Below, in pieces: positions 1 through 8,598 of a stretch of 64,000 bases of DNA. The notes under the pieces are model-generated. The model saw nothing but the letters and a program-made list of their open reading frames with translations. It was not told the DNA's origin and ran no database searches. Each line of letters begins with the position of its first letter. Position 1 is the first letter of the stretch. The DNA comes from Nonomuraea aurantiaca (GTDB lineage Bacteria; Actinomycetota; Actinomycetes; Streptosporangiales; Streptosporangiaceae). The stretch covers positions 372,001-436,000 of the forward strand of contig NZ_JAIWNB010000003.1 of the NCBI RefSeq assembly GCF_020215705.1. The letters are read 5' to 3'. Position numbers and translations under genes: made by a program.

Positions 1-147
1 ATATCCGGGCTGTTCGAAGGTCGATCCCCAGGCTTGACGCGCTCCGGAACGGGGGCGCGCGCCGTCGTCTGACCCGAGGAGGTGAAAGGATCGCAGTCTT
101 GGCGCCGGCCGCCGCCGATGGCCGGGCGCGGAAAGGTAGGGGAAGAA

Positions 148-612
148 ATGGCTCCGAGGGTCGCGACCGCCAACCGTGTCGAACTGCCCGAACTTCTCGA
201 TTTTCTCCGTCCCCGGCATCATGGCCTGCTGTCGACCACGCGTGCCGACGGGCGCCCCCAGCTCTCGCCGGTGTCCTGCGGCGTGGACGAAGGCGGCCGG
301 ATCGTGGTGTCCACCTATCCCGATCGGGCCAAGACGCGCAACGCCCGCCGTGACGAGCGGGCGTCGATCTGCGTGCTGTCCGACGACTGGGACGGCCCGT
401 ACGTCCAGGTCGACGGCCGGGCCGAGGTGCTGGACATGCCCGAGGCGCTCGACGCGCTGGTGGACTACTACCGGTGCATCTCCGGCGAGCATCCCGATTG
501 GGATGACTATCGGGCCGCCATGGAGCGGCAGGGCAAGTCCCTCATCCGCCTCCATATCGACCGCTGGAGTCCGATCGCGACCGGCGGATTCCCGGCCCGT
601 CTGGCGCTCTGA
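148..612 (+). CDS. PPOX-class split-barrel flavin/F420-dependent oxidoreductase
   Basis: 154-residue protein of the pyridoxamine-5'-phosphate-oxidase-like split beta-barrel superfamily. The N-terminal half (GLLSTTRADGRPQLSPV, then a strand ending in RAKTRNARRDERASICVL) is the typical FMN/F420 phosphate-binding region. The C-terminal part carries the VQVDGRAEVLD strand and a short helical segment. Actinobacterial members of this length usually bind F420 or FMN and reduce small substrates or quinones in the cytoplasm; the substrate cannot be read from sequence. I chose ATG 148 because AGGGGAAG lies just upstream; an ATG at 82 would add 22 unconserved residues. It stands alone, convergent with the beta-galactosidase gene, and its stop lies in a short duplicated sequence. 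Confidence 0.8.
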   Translation: MAPRVATANRVELPELLDFLRPRHHGLLSTTRADGRPQLSPVSCGVDEGGRIVVSTYPDRAKTRNARRDERASICVLSDDWDGPYVQVDGRAEVLDMPEALDALVDYYRCISGEHPDWDDYRAAMERQGKSLIRLHIDRWSPIATGGFPARLAL

Positions 613-651
613 CGGGATCAGCTTGGGCGGGATCAGCTCTGACGGGATCAG
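606..651. repeat. Short direct repeat over the PPOX stop codon
   Basis: The 16-mer GCTCTGACGGGATCAG occurs at 606-621 and again at 636-651, with a third partial GGGATCAG between them. The first copy contains the stop of the PPOX gene and the second overlaps the end of the convergent beta-galactosidase gene. It looks like a local slippage duplication; no function is implied. Confidence 0.6.
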
Positions 652-2660
652 TCGAGAGGCCGCAGCGCGACGACCGCGCGCGGCGCCAGTGTCACCAGGC
701 CGTCGGCCGTGGACCCGGTCAGCAGATCCTCGGCCGGATAGGGGATCGGCACGCGCCGCGTCTCGTCGCCGTGGTTGAGCACGAACAGCACGGCCCCCCG
801 GCGTACCGCCTCGACGCCCGGCGGCAGCTCGGGCAGGGCGCCGGTCACGTCCGCGTCGGCCAGCACCCGCGCGGTCAGCTCGGCCAGCCCGTCGGCCTCG
901 GGCACCGTCGCCACGTACCAGGCGACGCCCGCGCCGCTCTCGTGCCGCAGCACCGCCGGGCGGCCGGCCAGGTCGCCGTCGGCGAACGTGGCCACCGGCT
1001 CGGCGCCCTCGGCCGCCATCAGCTCGGTCCAGATCCGCGCGGTGAAGCCGGTGCCGTCGGCCCAGTGGCAGCGCACCGGCCGGTCCTCCGGCGCGGGCAG
1101 CCACTCCTCGCCGGACGCGCCCAGCACCTCGCGCAGCGGCGCGGGGAAGCGGCCGGTACGGACGTGCGCCCGCGGGTCCGCCACCCCGGAGAAGGGACCG
1201 ACCAGCAGCACGCCGCCGCGGTGCACGTACTCGGTCAGGGACGCGGCGTCCCCGTCGCTGATCAGGTAGAGGTTCGGCACCACGGTCAGCGCGTACCCGG
1301 TGAGGTCGGCCGACGGCGGCACCAGGTCCACGGTCACGCCACGCTCCCACAGCGGCCGGTAGAAGCGCAGGAGCTGGTCGGGCAGGGTGAGCCGGTCGCT
1401 GGGCCGGCCGCGCTCCTCAAGCGCCCACCAGCTCGCCCAGTCGAACACCATCGCCACCTGGGCGGGAACCGGCGTGCCCGCCACCGAGGCCAGCCCGCGC
1501 AGCTCGTTGCCGTGGGCGCGCACCTCGGCGTGCAGCCGGGTCTCCGGTCCCGCGTGCGGCACCATTGCGGCGTGGAAGCGCTCGGCGCCGAAGCGGGAGG
1601 CCCGCCACTGGAAGTAGCACAGCCCGTCGGCGCCGCGGGCGAGCGCCTGCAACGACTCCAGCCGCAGCTGTCCGGGCGGTTTGGGGAGGTTGTGCGGGCG
1701 CCAGTTCACCCCGTTCGTGGCCTGCTCCATCAGCAGCCACGGCCGCCCGCCGCCGAGTGAGCGGGTCAGGTCGTGGGTGAGCGCCGAGCGGGCGGGGGAG
1801 AGCGGGTCGGCGGGGTCGGGGTACCAGTCGTTGGAGACGATGTCCTCTTCGGGCGCCCACGACCAGTAGTCGACGGGCTTGAACAGGCCCATGAAGTTCG
1901 TGGTGATGGGCACGTCCGGAGTGCGCTCGCGCAGGATGTCGCGCTCGGCCCGGTAGTGCGCGAGCAGCGTGTCCGAGCAGAACCGCCAGAAGTCCAGCTG
2001 CTGCGTGGGGTTGATCATGTACGGGGCGCGGCGTGGGGGGATGATCTCGGCCCACTCGCCGTAGTGCTGGCTCCAGAAGGTGGTGCCCCACGCCTCGTTC
2101 AGGGCGTCCAGGTCGCCGTAGCGCTCCCGCAGCCAGGTACGGAACGCCGCCGCCGTGTCACCGCAGTGGCAGACCTGGCCGTACTCGTTGCCCACGTGCC
2201 ACAGCGCCAGCGCCGGGTGCCCGGCGTAGCGGTCGGCGAGGTCGGTGACGATGGCCAGCGCCTTCTCCCGGTACGCCGGGGACGACGGGCAGAACTGGTT
2301 GCGCGAGCCGTACCAGAGCCGGTGTCCCGACTCGTCCACGGGCAGGGTCCGCGGCCAGCGGTGGCCCAGCCACGGCGGCGGCGAGGCGGTCGGGGTGGCC
2401 AGGTCGACCGCGATCCCGGCCGAGCCGAGCAGGTCGAGCACCCGGTCCAGCCAGCCGAAGTCCCGCGCGCCCGGCTGCGGCTCGATCCGCGCCCAGCTGA
2501 ACACGCCGACGGTGACCAGGTTGACCCCGGCCGCCTTCATCAGCTCGACGTCTTCGGTCCAGACCTCTTCGGGCCACTGCTCGGGGTTGTAGTCGCCGCC
2601 GAAGAGCAGCCCGCGCCCGGCGGTGAGGGTGTGCGTGCCCAGTCGCGGCGAGGCAGTCAT
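648..2660 (-). CDS. GH42 beta-galactosidase
   Basis: 670-residue cytoplasmic glycoside hydrolase of family 42, expected to release galactose from beta-galactosides. The TIM barrel starts with LLFGGDYNPEQWPEEVW. The acid/base glutamate is E159 in LWHVGNEYG and the nucleophile is E312 in WLLMEQATNGVNW. A Cys-rich CHCGD stretch right after the acid/base matches metal-binding GH42 members. C-terminal trimerisation and beta-sandwich domains follow, so the length is normal. The start at MTASPRLG was chosen because the 35 residues upstream in frame run into the promoter. No signal peptide. An AAACGTTT-centred LacI-type operator about 90 bp upstream suggests sugar induction. Confidence 0.93.
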   Translation of the reverse strand: MTASPRLGTHTLTAGRGLLFGGDYNPEQWPEEVWTEDVELMKAAGVNLVTVGVFSWARIEPQPGARDFGWLDRVLDLLGSAGIAVDLATPTASPPPWLGHRWPRTLPVDESGHRLWYGSRNQFCPSSPAYREKALAIVTDLADRYAGHPALALWHVGNEYGQVCHCGDTAAAFRTWLRERYGDLDALNEAWGTTFWSQHYGEWAEIIPPRRAPYMINPTQQLDFWRFCSDTLLAHYRAERDILRERTPDVPITTNFMGLFKPVDYWSWAPEEDIVSNDWYPDPADPLSPARSALTHDLTRSLGGGRPWLLMEQATNGVNWRPHNLPKPPGQLRLESLQALARGADGLCYFQWRASRFGAERFHAAMVPHAGPETRLHAEVRAHGNELRGLASVAGTPVPAQVAMVFDWASWWALEERGRPSDRLTLPDQLLRFYRPLWERGVTVDLVPPSADLTGYALTVVPNLYLISDGDAASLTEYVHRGGVLLVGPFSGVADPRAHVRTGRFPAPLREVLGASGEEWLPAPEDRPVRCHWADGTGFTARIWTELMAAEGAEPVATFADGDLAGRPAVLRHESGAGVAWYVATVPEADGLAELTARVLADADVTGALPELPPGVEAVRRGAVLFVLNHGDETRRVPIPYPAEDLLTGSTADGLVTLAPRAVVALRPLD

Positions 2661-2750
2661 GTGCCTGCTCCGTCGCGCCGGGCCCGAGCCTAACGAAGTC
2701 ATTCCACTCCGGCCTGGGCGGCTCGGCGCAGCGGGCCGAGACGAGTCGGT

Positions 2751-2763
2751 GAAAACGTTTCGC
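2751..2763. promoter_or_regulatory. LacI-family-like operator upstream of GH42 gene
   Basis: GAAAACGTTTCGC contains the palindromic core AAACGTTT (2753-2760), typical of LacI/GalR-type operators. It lies about 93 bp upstream of the beta-galactosidase start. No LacI-family regulator is encoded nearby, so the cognate repressor would be elsewhere. Confidence 0.45.
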
Positions 2764-2827
2764 AAAAAATCTAGAGCCCGGTTTGCGGATATGTCAACGT
2801 GTCTAGGTGATGCGTCCTAAATGTCCA

Positions 2828-2853
2828 GTCAGGCGGCGTGCCGGCCGCCTGAC
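2828..2853 (-). terminator. Hairpin after the 2-MIB operon
   Basis: Perfect 10-bp stem GTCAGGCGGC / GCCGCCTGAC with a 6-nt loop, 28 bp beyond the stop of the methyltransferase gene. Only a weak T-rich stretch follows on the minus strand, as is common in actinobacteria. Confidence 0.55.
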
Positions 2854-2881
2854 CTGGGGCCGGGTGCCGGGGGTGCGTCTG

Positions 2882-3736
2882 TCAGGCGCGATCGGCGGCG
2901 ATGAGGAGGTACTGGAAGCTGCCGTTCTTGTAGGCGTCGAGGAAGGGCTGTTCGATCCCGGTGGCCAGGGCGGTCCGGGCGCGGAGCTCCCAGTAGGGGA
3001 TCGTCGCGGGCGTGAGGTCCACGACGCTGATGGGGACGAGGCGGTTGGCCGCCATCTCCTTGAAGTACGTGCTGCGCGGATGGATGTCGCAGATGTAGTG
3101 CGCGTTGATCTGGCTGATGGCCCGGGACGGCAGGCCGTAGGCGTCGTTGTAACAGCCGGTGATGCACACGTATCGGCCACCGCGGCTCAGCAGCCGGGCG
3201 TGCTCGGCGAACAGCAGCGAGAGCTCGACGTACATCGTGCTCTCGTTGTTCCAGATCGCCTGGAACGTTCCAGACTCGAAGCCGGTGTCGAGCATGTTGC
3301 GGAAGTGGAAGCGCACCTTGTCGGCCACGCCGCGCTTCCTGGCCTGCTCGTTGGCGAAGGCGACCTGCGACTCGGAAATGGAGACGCCGTCCACGTGGCA
3401 GCCGAACCGCAGGTTGGCGACGATGCTGGAGCCACCTCTGCCCGAGCCCGCGTCCATGACCCGGTGGTGGGGTTCGAGCGGGCCGAGCCGGCTCATGAGG
3501 AAGTCGGTCTGCGCTGATTCGAGCCGGTGGAGTTCCTTGATCACGCGTTCGTCCCGGGTCTCCGCGGGGCCGTCCAGCACCGTCCAGTCGACCTCGCCGA
3601 TGCCGTAGTGATGGTGGTAGATGCCGTCCACTTCGCCCAGCCGGAGGTTGACCGGGTTCTGCTCGGTGTTCCAGTAGTCGGCCACGGATCGCTGGTAGAG
3701 GCTGCTGAGAACGGTGGAGTCCTGCGTAGCGGTCAT
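2882..3736 (-). CDS. Geranyl diphosphate 2-C-methyltransferase (2-MIB pathway)
   Basis: 284-residue SAM-dependent methyltransferase that methylates C2 of geranyl diphosphate to give 2-methyl-GPP, the committed precursor of 2-methylisoborneol. Class I motif I is MDAGSGRGGSSIVANLRFG (residues 94-112). Hallmarks of the streptomycete enzyme are present: YWNTEQNPVNLRLG, YHHHYGIG, WNNESTMYV, QINAHYICDIH and the C-terminal GSFQYLLIAADRA. ATG 3736 follows GAAGGGA; an in-frame ATG seven codons upstream would place that ribosome binding site inside the coding region. It is the last gene of a three-gene operon, 41 bp after the 2-MIB synthase. Confidence 0.95.
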   Translation of the reverse strand: MTATQDSTVLSSLYQRSVADYWNTEQNPVNLRLGEVDGIYHHHYGIGEVDWTVLDGPAETRDERVIKELHRLESAQTDFLMSRLGPLEPHHRVMDAGSGRGGSSIVANLRFGCHVDGVSISESQVAFANEQARKRGVADKVRFHFRNMLDTGFESGTFQAIWNNESTMYVELSLLFAEHARLLSRGGRYVCITGCYNDAYGLPSRAISQINAHYICDIHPRSTYFKEMAANRLVPISVVDLTPATIPYWELRARTALATGIEQPFLDAYKNGSFQYLLIAADRA

Positions 3737-3777
3737 CTGAGGGATTCCCTTCTTCATGAAATGCCGGGGTAGCGGGG

Positions 3778-5052
3778 TCAAGACCGGTAGCGGCTGGAGG
3801 AGCCATGCCATTCGAGGCAGCCGGCCATCCACGCCTGTGCTCCGCGCAGGAACCGCTGGAGCTCCATGCACGGGACGGTGGCGAGTGCGCGATGGCTGGA
3901 TTCGAAGCCCTTGACGAGCTCGTTGTGGAGGGCGACCGCGCGTTCGGTCGCCTCGCGGATGGAACACTTCTCCTCGGCCGCGATGAGCAGGATCACGTTG
4001 GAGTCGGGGAGCTCGTCCGCGGCCTCCCTCTCGACGGAATAGAGGTCGTTGACGAGGACGCTGGCGGTGCCCGCCTGCATGAGCGCGGTGTGGAAGCGCC
4101 GGTCGAAGAAGAGGTCGGCGCCCAGGTGGTAACCGCCCACGATGTCGATCAGCGTCATGGAGGTGTAGAAGCTGTCGTGCTGACGGGCCGCGAGGTAGCG
4201 CCAGACCGGCGGCGGCGTCTCCAGGTAGCGCCAGGCCGCGTAGGCGGCCCAGCTCACGTACATCTGGGAAGTGATGTTGCAGACGCGGCCGATCTGTGAC
4301 CGGGCGGCGTGCCGGGAGATGTGGCTGATGCTCGACCTCAGCGAGACCAGGACGGGGTCGGACTGGATCGCCTCCTCGAGCTGGCGGGTGTAGTCGCCCG
4401 CCGGAGGGGGCGGGTCCATGGCGGACATCACCAGGGCCAGCCGCGGTGGCAGCTCGGTCGGCGTCGCGCCCAGGTCGGTCTCGTCGGCGTAGTAGTCGTC
4501 GGCCGCCCACCAGGCGGCGTTCGTCTGCGCCGCGATCAGCAGCATGTCGGGGTCGTCGGTGTCGGGGTGCGTGAGCATGGCCAGCCGGCCGTAGCCCGTG
4601 TCGCTGAACTGCTTCATCCGGCCCTCGTGGAGCCCGACGCGCTCCGCCCACGCCACCAGGCGCCGGTTGACCTCGTCGGCCAGCCCCTCGTCGACGCGTA
4701 CGGTCTCGGGGCAGTACAGCGGGGGATACGACCCGTCGCCCCACTCCCGCTCCCGATAGGGGAGCGGCGCGAGGTCGTGCGCGCGCATGGCGCTCGACAG
4801 CGTCAGCCGCGGCTGCGGGGGTTCGTGCCCGTCGTGCTCGCAGACCCTGGACGGGGGCCACTGGTCCGGGGATGGGACACGGAGCGCCGAGGTGCCCAGG
4901 CCGGTGGGACCCGCCGTCATCCGGGCGAGCGCGTCCGCTCCGGCGGGCTGCTCGGGTATGGCCTGGACCTGGGTTTCGGCGGCTCGGCGGACGGAAGGGC
5001 CGGCTGGCAGCGCGATGGCGGCCGGCGGCTCTGCGGTGTCGTCTGCGGGCAT
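3778..5052 (-). CDS. 2-methylisoborneol synthase (class I terpene cyclase)
   Basis: 424-residue terpene cyclase that ionises 2-methyl-GPP and cyclises it to 2-methylisoborneol. The Asp-rich metal-binding motif is DDYYADE (185-191) and the NSE/DTE triad is N335-D-L-Y-S339-V-E-R-E343. The C-terminal RYRS matches the lid segment of this subgroup. The roughly 110 N-terminal residues are Pro/Ala-rich and low complexity. In family-2B encapsulin systems such disordered N-termini act as cargo-loading segments, so this enzyme is probably packaged in the shell encoded 21 bp upstream; packaging is an inference from operon and architecture. ATG 5052 follows GGAAGAGGG. Confidence 0.95.
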   Translation of the reverse strand: MPADDTAEPPAAIALPAGPSVRRAAETQVQAIPEQPAGADALARMTAGPTGLGTSALRVPSPDQWPPSRVCEHDGHEPPQPRLTLSSAMRAHDLAPLPYREREWGDGSYPPLYCPETVRVDEGLADEVNRRLVAWAERVGLHEGRMKQFSDTGYGRLAMLTHPDTDDPDMLLIAAQTNAAWWAADDYYADETDLGATPTELPPRLALVMSAMDPPPPAGDYTRQLEEAIQSDPVLVSLRSSISHISRHAARSQIGRVCNITSQMYVSWAAYAAWRYLETPPPVWRYLAARQHDSFYTSMTLIDIVGGYHLGADLFFDRRFHTALMQAGTASVLVNDLYSVEREAADELPDSNVILLIAAEEKCSIREATERAVALHNELVKGFESSHRALATVPCMELQRFLRGAQAWMAGCLEWHGSSSRYRS

Positions 5053-5073
5053 GCGGCCCTCTTCCTAGGATTG

Positions 5074-6468
5074 TCAGGAGCGGGGGGCGGCGATGTTGGC
5101 GTTCTCCAGGATCCCGATCGCGTCGGGCACCAGGATCGCGGTCGAGTAATAGGCGCTGACCAGGTAGGACATCACCGCCTGGCGGTTGATCCCCATGAAG
5201 CGGACGTTCAGGCCGGGCTCGTACTCCTCGGGGATGCCGACCTGGTGCAGGCCGACCACCCCCTGGTCCTCCTCGCCCGTGCGCATGGCCACGATCGAGC
5301 TGGTGTGCCCGTCGGTGATCGGGATCTTGCCGCAGGGGAAGATCGGGATTCCGCGCCAGGCCGGGATCTCGTGGCCGTTGACGTTGGCGCTGCCCACGGT
5401 CAGGCCGCGCTTGTTGCATTCGCGGAAGAAGGCGGCGATCGCCTTGGGATGGGCGAGCAGCAGGCGGGTCTTGCGGCGCATGCTGATCAGGTCGTCGAGG
5501 TCGTCCGGGGTCGGGGGGCCGGACCAGGTGTTGATCCGCTGGCTGTAGTCGGCGTTGTGCAGCAGCCCGAACTCGCGGTTGTTGAGCAGCTCCCACTCCT
5601 GGCGTTCGCGGATCTCGTGGATCGTCAGGCGGAGCTGCTCCTCGAACTGGTTCATCGGCTCGTTGTAGAGGTCGGCCACGCGGGTGTGGACCCGCAGGAC
5701 GGTCTGCGAGACGCTCAGCGGGTATTCGCGAGGATTGAGCTCGTAGTCCACGAAGGTGCCGCCGATGTCCGGCTCGCCGACGTGCCCGGCGGCCACATGG
5801 ACCGCCGCCTCGCCGCGTTTGTTGACCGGTTTGCGGGTGCCCTCCAGGTAACGCTGGATGTGCTCCCGCAGGGCGGGCGATTGGTCGAGCAGCCGCTGGA
5901 ACTCCCGCCGCGGCGAGACCATGACCGTCCCGGCGGTGGCGGCGTGGATCGAGCACGGCCACCGGGGATCGTCCTGGGCGAAGGCCTCGTCGCCGAACTG
6001 GTCGCCGTCCGCGATGACGCCGAGGACCACCGTGCCGCCGTATTGGCCGGTGGACAGGCGGTTGAGCCGGCCGTGGGCGATGACGAAGGTCTCGGTGACC
6101 GGCGTCCCGGCCTCGACGATCATCTCCCCGGCCTGGAACTGCCGCGCCGTGAACGTCGAGGCGAGCGCGCTCAGCACGTCGAGGTCGCCGAACCCGCGCA
6201 GGGCGGGCAGCTCCGTGAGCGTCTCCGAGATGATCCACACGTCGTCGGCGCCGTTCTGCACCACGCTGACCCGGCCACGTCCCACCGCGTGGGTCAGCCG
6301 GCGGTTGACCCGATAGGTGCCCCCGGCCACGTCCACCCACGGAAGCATGCGCAGCAGCCAGCGGGAGGTGATGGCCTGCATCTGCGGATGGGTCTTGGTG
6401 GTGGTGGCCAGGTTGCGCGCGGCCCGGGTGTCCAGGCTCAGCCGGTGTTCCGCTTGCTCGGGGGGCAT
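5074..6468 (-). CDS. Family 2B encapsulin shell protein with cyclic-nucleotide-binding domain (EshA-like)
   Basis: 464-residue protein often annotated as a Crp/Fnr or cyclic-nucleotide-binding protein. It has no helix-turn-helix, so it is not a transcription factor. A cNMP-binding fold spans about residues 88-205 ([36 protein letters not shown]). It is inserted into an HK97-like shell domain: N-arm at 1-85, then [35 protein letters not shown] and the C-terminal [12 protein letters not shown] to [13 protein letters not shown]. This is the arrangement of family 2B encapsulins found next to 2-MIB synthase. It should form the icosahedral shell around the cyclase. ATG 6468 is preceded by GAGGAAAC; an in-frame GTG 12 bp upstream would overlap that site. 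It is the first gene of the operon. The phosphate-binding cassette is degenerate (PRWPCSIHA), so ligand binding is uncertain. Confidence 0.88.
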   Translation of the reverse strand: MPPEQAEHRLSLDTRAARNLATTTKTHPQMQAITSRWLLRMLPWVDVAGGTYRVNRRLTHAVGRGRVSVVQNGADDVWIISETLTELPALRGFGDLDVLSALASTFTARQFQAGEMIVEAGTPVTETFVIAHGRLNRLSTGQYGGTVVLGVIADGDQFGDEAFAQDDPRWPCSIHAATAGTVMVSPRREFQRLLDQSPALREHIQRYLEGTRKPVNKRGEAAVHVAAGHVGEPDIGGTFVDYELNPREYPLSVSQTVLRVHTRVADLYNEPMNQFEEQLRLTIHEIRERQEWELLNNREFGLLHNADYSQRINTWSGPPTPDDLDDLISMRRKTRLLLAHPKAIAAFFRECNKRGLTVGSANVNGHEIPAWRGIPIFPCGKIPITDGHTSSIVAMRTGEEDQGVVGLHQVGIPEEYEPGLNVRFMGINRQAVMSYLVSAYYSTAILVPDAIGILENANIAAPRS

Positions 6469-6764
6469 GTTTCCTCGCACTCTCTGATCGTGGAAATGAA
6501 ACCCGTCGGCTCAGCGGGCCGATTTCGGCGGCTTCGAGAGTACGGGTGGGAAATCTCTTCCGGAGAGCATCAGATCGACGGGGGTAATTCCTCGGTCGTG
6601 GTGGCGCGGAATGTGGGCGGCTTTGTCATCGAATTCTCGGTCGCCTTCACACTGGTGGTCCGGTCGAGGCGTCTTCGATGGTAAAGGCCGTTACGCGGCC
6701 AGGCAATGGCCCTCTCTGGTCGCCTTCCACCGGCTATTCAAAAATCCAAGTACGTCTGATTTAA

Positions 6765-6786
6765 CCGATAATTCGTGAATTATCGG
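6765..6786. promoter_or_regulatory. Perfect inverted repeat, candidate operator
   Basis: Half-sites CCGATAATTC and GAATTATCGG are separated by only GT. The two-base spacer is too short for a stable RNA loop, which favours a dimeric DNA-binding protein. It lies about 300 bp upstream of the encapsulin start, just before the terminator of the epimerase-like gene. Confidence 0.5.
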
Positions 6787-6797
6787 CGGAAAAAGCG

Positions 6798-6842
6798 GAG
6801 GACCCGGGTCCGCACCGAAAGTCAGGTGCGGGCCGGGTCCTC
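6798..6842 (-). terminator. Rho-independent terminator of the FadR-type operon
   Basis: Long GC-rich stem (GAGGACCCGGGTCCGCACC at 6798-6816 pairing with GGTGCGGGCCGGGTCCTC at 6825-6842, one bulge). On the minus strand it is followed by CGCTTTTTCC, a proper U-tract. It sits right after the epimerase-like gene. Confidence 0.85.
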
Positions 6843-6850
6843 GGTAAAAC

Positions 6851-7897
6851 TCAGACCGTCTCGACCCTGAACGTGGTCTGGTAAGTGCGCGACTCCTGAG
6901 CCCCCAGCCAGATCATGCTGCCGTCCTCCCGGGCCGCCGCGTCGCCGCCCACGTGGTGGGTGGACGGCTCCAGGCCGATCGCGTAATTGCCGGAGCGCAG
7001 GTTCAGCCACTCGAAGAAGCACGGGAACTGCGCCGCCCGAAACTCCACACTGACCGCCATGCCCAGCCGGTCGTTGACCACCGCGACCCGGTGCAGGCCC
7101 TCGGCGCCGGGGTTCAACGCGTGCTCGTACACCTGCTCCACGAAGCCCGGCACCGGGCCCGGCAGCGTGAGGTGGTCGGCCCCCTGCTCGGCGACGCTGT
7201 CGCTCTGCCACAGGGTCTCGCGGATGTCCGCCTCGAACCGGGCGCCCTCGTCGAGCAGCGGCCAGCCGAGGTTGATGTGGTAGAGGAACATGTGCGGCGT
7301 CGGCTCGAACCCGGCGTTGGTCACGGTGTCGGTCAGCCGGATCTCGTCCCCGCCCAGGTCGGCCTCGATGCGGCGGGTCAGGGTCAGGTTCTCGCCGAAC
7401 ACCGCCGCCTGCCGTACCTCTCCCTCGGCCCACAGGACGCAGCGGTCGCCGTCCCAGCGCTCGCCGTAGCCGCTCAGCCGGGCGGGCAGGTTGCCCGCGC
7501 GGCCGTGCAGGCCGTGCCGTACGGACTGGCGGGGCGGGTAGCGGTAGGTATCGGCGGGGACCTCGCCGCCGAACAGGGTGTGGTCGAGGCCGGCCGTGAC
7601 CATGAGCCCCGAGAAGGAGCGCAGCCAGGACAGGCCGTCCTCGTCGGCGTTCTCGTGCAGCCCCGGATGGCGGAAACCGGTGGGGGAGCGCCAGCCGAAG
7701 GACCGCCCGGCGTGCTCGGCCGCGCCGATGTCCATGCACCGGTCGATCAGCACGTCGAAGGCCAGCCCCGAGCCGGTGCGGAACTCCAGGGTCCGGATGC
7801 CGCGTTCGGCGCCGTCGCCGAGTGTCACCAGGCGCACCCCGCCGGCCGCGGCCGGGTCGCCGGTGAGCTCCGCCAGTTGCCTGCGGGTCGGCGTCAT
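6851..7897 (-). CDS. Aldose 1-epimerase-like protein (DUF4432 family)
   Basis: 348-residue galactose-mutarotase-fold protein. FDVLIDRCMDIG, TAGLDHTLFGGEV, HGLHGRAGNLPA and the C-terminal YAIGLEPSTHHVGG define the DUF4432 subgroup of the aldose epimerase superfamily, members of which bind sugars or sugar acids. It is the last gene of the six-gene minus-strand operon led by the FadR-type regulator. The start was placed at ATG 7897, which overlaps the preceding SDR stop as ATGA, rather than four codons upstream. The context implies handling of a sugar or sugar-acid intermediate; the true substrate is unknown. Confidence 0.8.
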   Translation of the reverse strand: MTPTRRQLAELTGDPAAAGGVRLVTLGDGAERGIRTLEFRTGSGLAFDVLIDRCMDIGAAEHAGRSFGWRSPTGFRHPGLHENADEDGLSWLRSFSGLMVTAGLDHTLFGGEVPADTYRYPPRQSVRHGLHGRAGNLPARLSGYGERWDGDRCVLWAEGEVRQAAVFGENLTLTRRIEADLGGDEIRLTDTVTNAGFEPTPHMFLYHINLGWPLLDEGARFEADIRETLWQSDSVAEQGADHLTLPGPVPGFVEQVYEHALNPGAEGLHRVAVVNDRLGMAVSVEFRAAQFPCFFEWLNLRSGNYAIGLEPSTHHVGGDAAAREDGSMIWLGAQESRTYQTTFRVETV

Positions 7898-8598
7898 GCC
7901 ATCACCCACCCTCCGTTGACTTCGATGGTCTGGCCGGTGACGAAGGACGCGTCGGAGCCGGCCAGGAAGGACACCACGGCGGCCAGCTCCTCCGGCCGGC
8001 CGCGCCGCTGGAGCGCCTGCCGTTCGAGGACGAACCGGTTGTACGCCTCGGGATCGGGATGGATCTCCTCGGCGGCCGTGGGGAACGCGCCGGGCGAGAC
8101 GCAGTTGACGCGGATCTCGCGCGGCCCGAGCTCGCGGGCCAGGGCCCTGGTCAGGGCGGTGGCGGCGCCCTTGGTGGCGACGTAGGCGGCCAGGTCGGGC
8201 CAGCCGCCGTGCATGGTGATCGACGCGATGTTGATGATCGCGCCGACGCCCAGCGAGGTCATCTGCCTGGCCGCGTGCTGGGCCGCCAGCCAGTAGGCGC
8301 GCTGGTTGACCGCGTGCACGTCGTCGTACTCGGCCAGCGGCACCTCCAGGAAGGGCCTGCTGGGGTAGATGGCCGCGTTGTTGACCAGGACGCCGACCGG
8401 CCCGAGCGCGGCGGCCGTCCGGGCGAAGGCGTCCTCGACGGCGGCCGGGTCGCGCAGGTCGGCCGCCAGGTTGAGCGCGCCGTCGAGTGAGCCGGCGTTG
8501 AGGTCGAGCGCCGCCACCTGGTGGCCGTCGGCCGTCAGGCGGCGGACGATCGCCTGGCCGAGCGCGCCGGCCGCGCCGGTTACCAGCGCCGTGGTCAT
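7894..8598 (-). CDS. Short-chain dehydrogenase/reductase
   Basis: 234-residue classical SDR. The NAD(P)-binding motif is TGAAGALG (7-14), followed by NNAA (73-76), the catalytic S126, and Y139-x3-K143 in YVATK. The C-terminal SFVTGQTIEVNGGWVMA is the usual end of the FabG-like group. The acidic residue after strand 2 (ALDLNAG) suggests NAD preference. It overlaps both neighbours by 4 bp, so it is translationally coupled in the FadR-type operon. It probably oxidises a hydroxyl group of the pathway's carbohydrate or hydroxyacid intermediate; the substrate is not determinable from sequence. Confidence 0.88.
   Translation of the reverse strand: MTTALVTGAAGALGQAIVRRLTADGHQVAALDLNAGSLDGALNLAADLRDPAAVEDAFARTAAALGPVGVLVNNAAIYPSRPFLEVPLAEYDDVHAVNQRAYWLAAQHAARQMTSLGVGAIINIASITMHGGWPDLAAYVATKGAATALTRALARELGPREIRVNCVSPGAFPTAAEEIHPDPEAYNRFVLERQALQRRGRPEELAAVVSFLAGSDASFVTGQTIEVNGGWVMA

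Larger units (their letters stand above)
6481..6850. other. Intergenic region upstream of the 2-MIB operon
   Basis: About 370 bp without a gene, clearly more AT-rich than its surroundings (around 6600-6790). It holds the presumed promoter of the 2-MIB operon on the minus strand, a perfect 22-bp palindrome (6765-6786) and the terminator of the epimerase-like gene (6798-6842). I saw no coding signal in it. Confidence 0.6.

Noticed and set aside
2829..3806. Long antisense and out-of-frame ORFs over the MIB operon and other high-GC genes
   Set aside because: They are Arg/Pro/Ala-rich shadows of real genes with no family motifs; GC-rich third positions generate them throughout the window.
5074..6468. 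Crp/Fnr-type transcription factor
   Set aside because: There is a cNMP-like domain but no helix-turn-helix; the remaining sequence is encapsulin-like and the operon context fits a shell.
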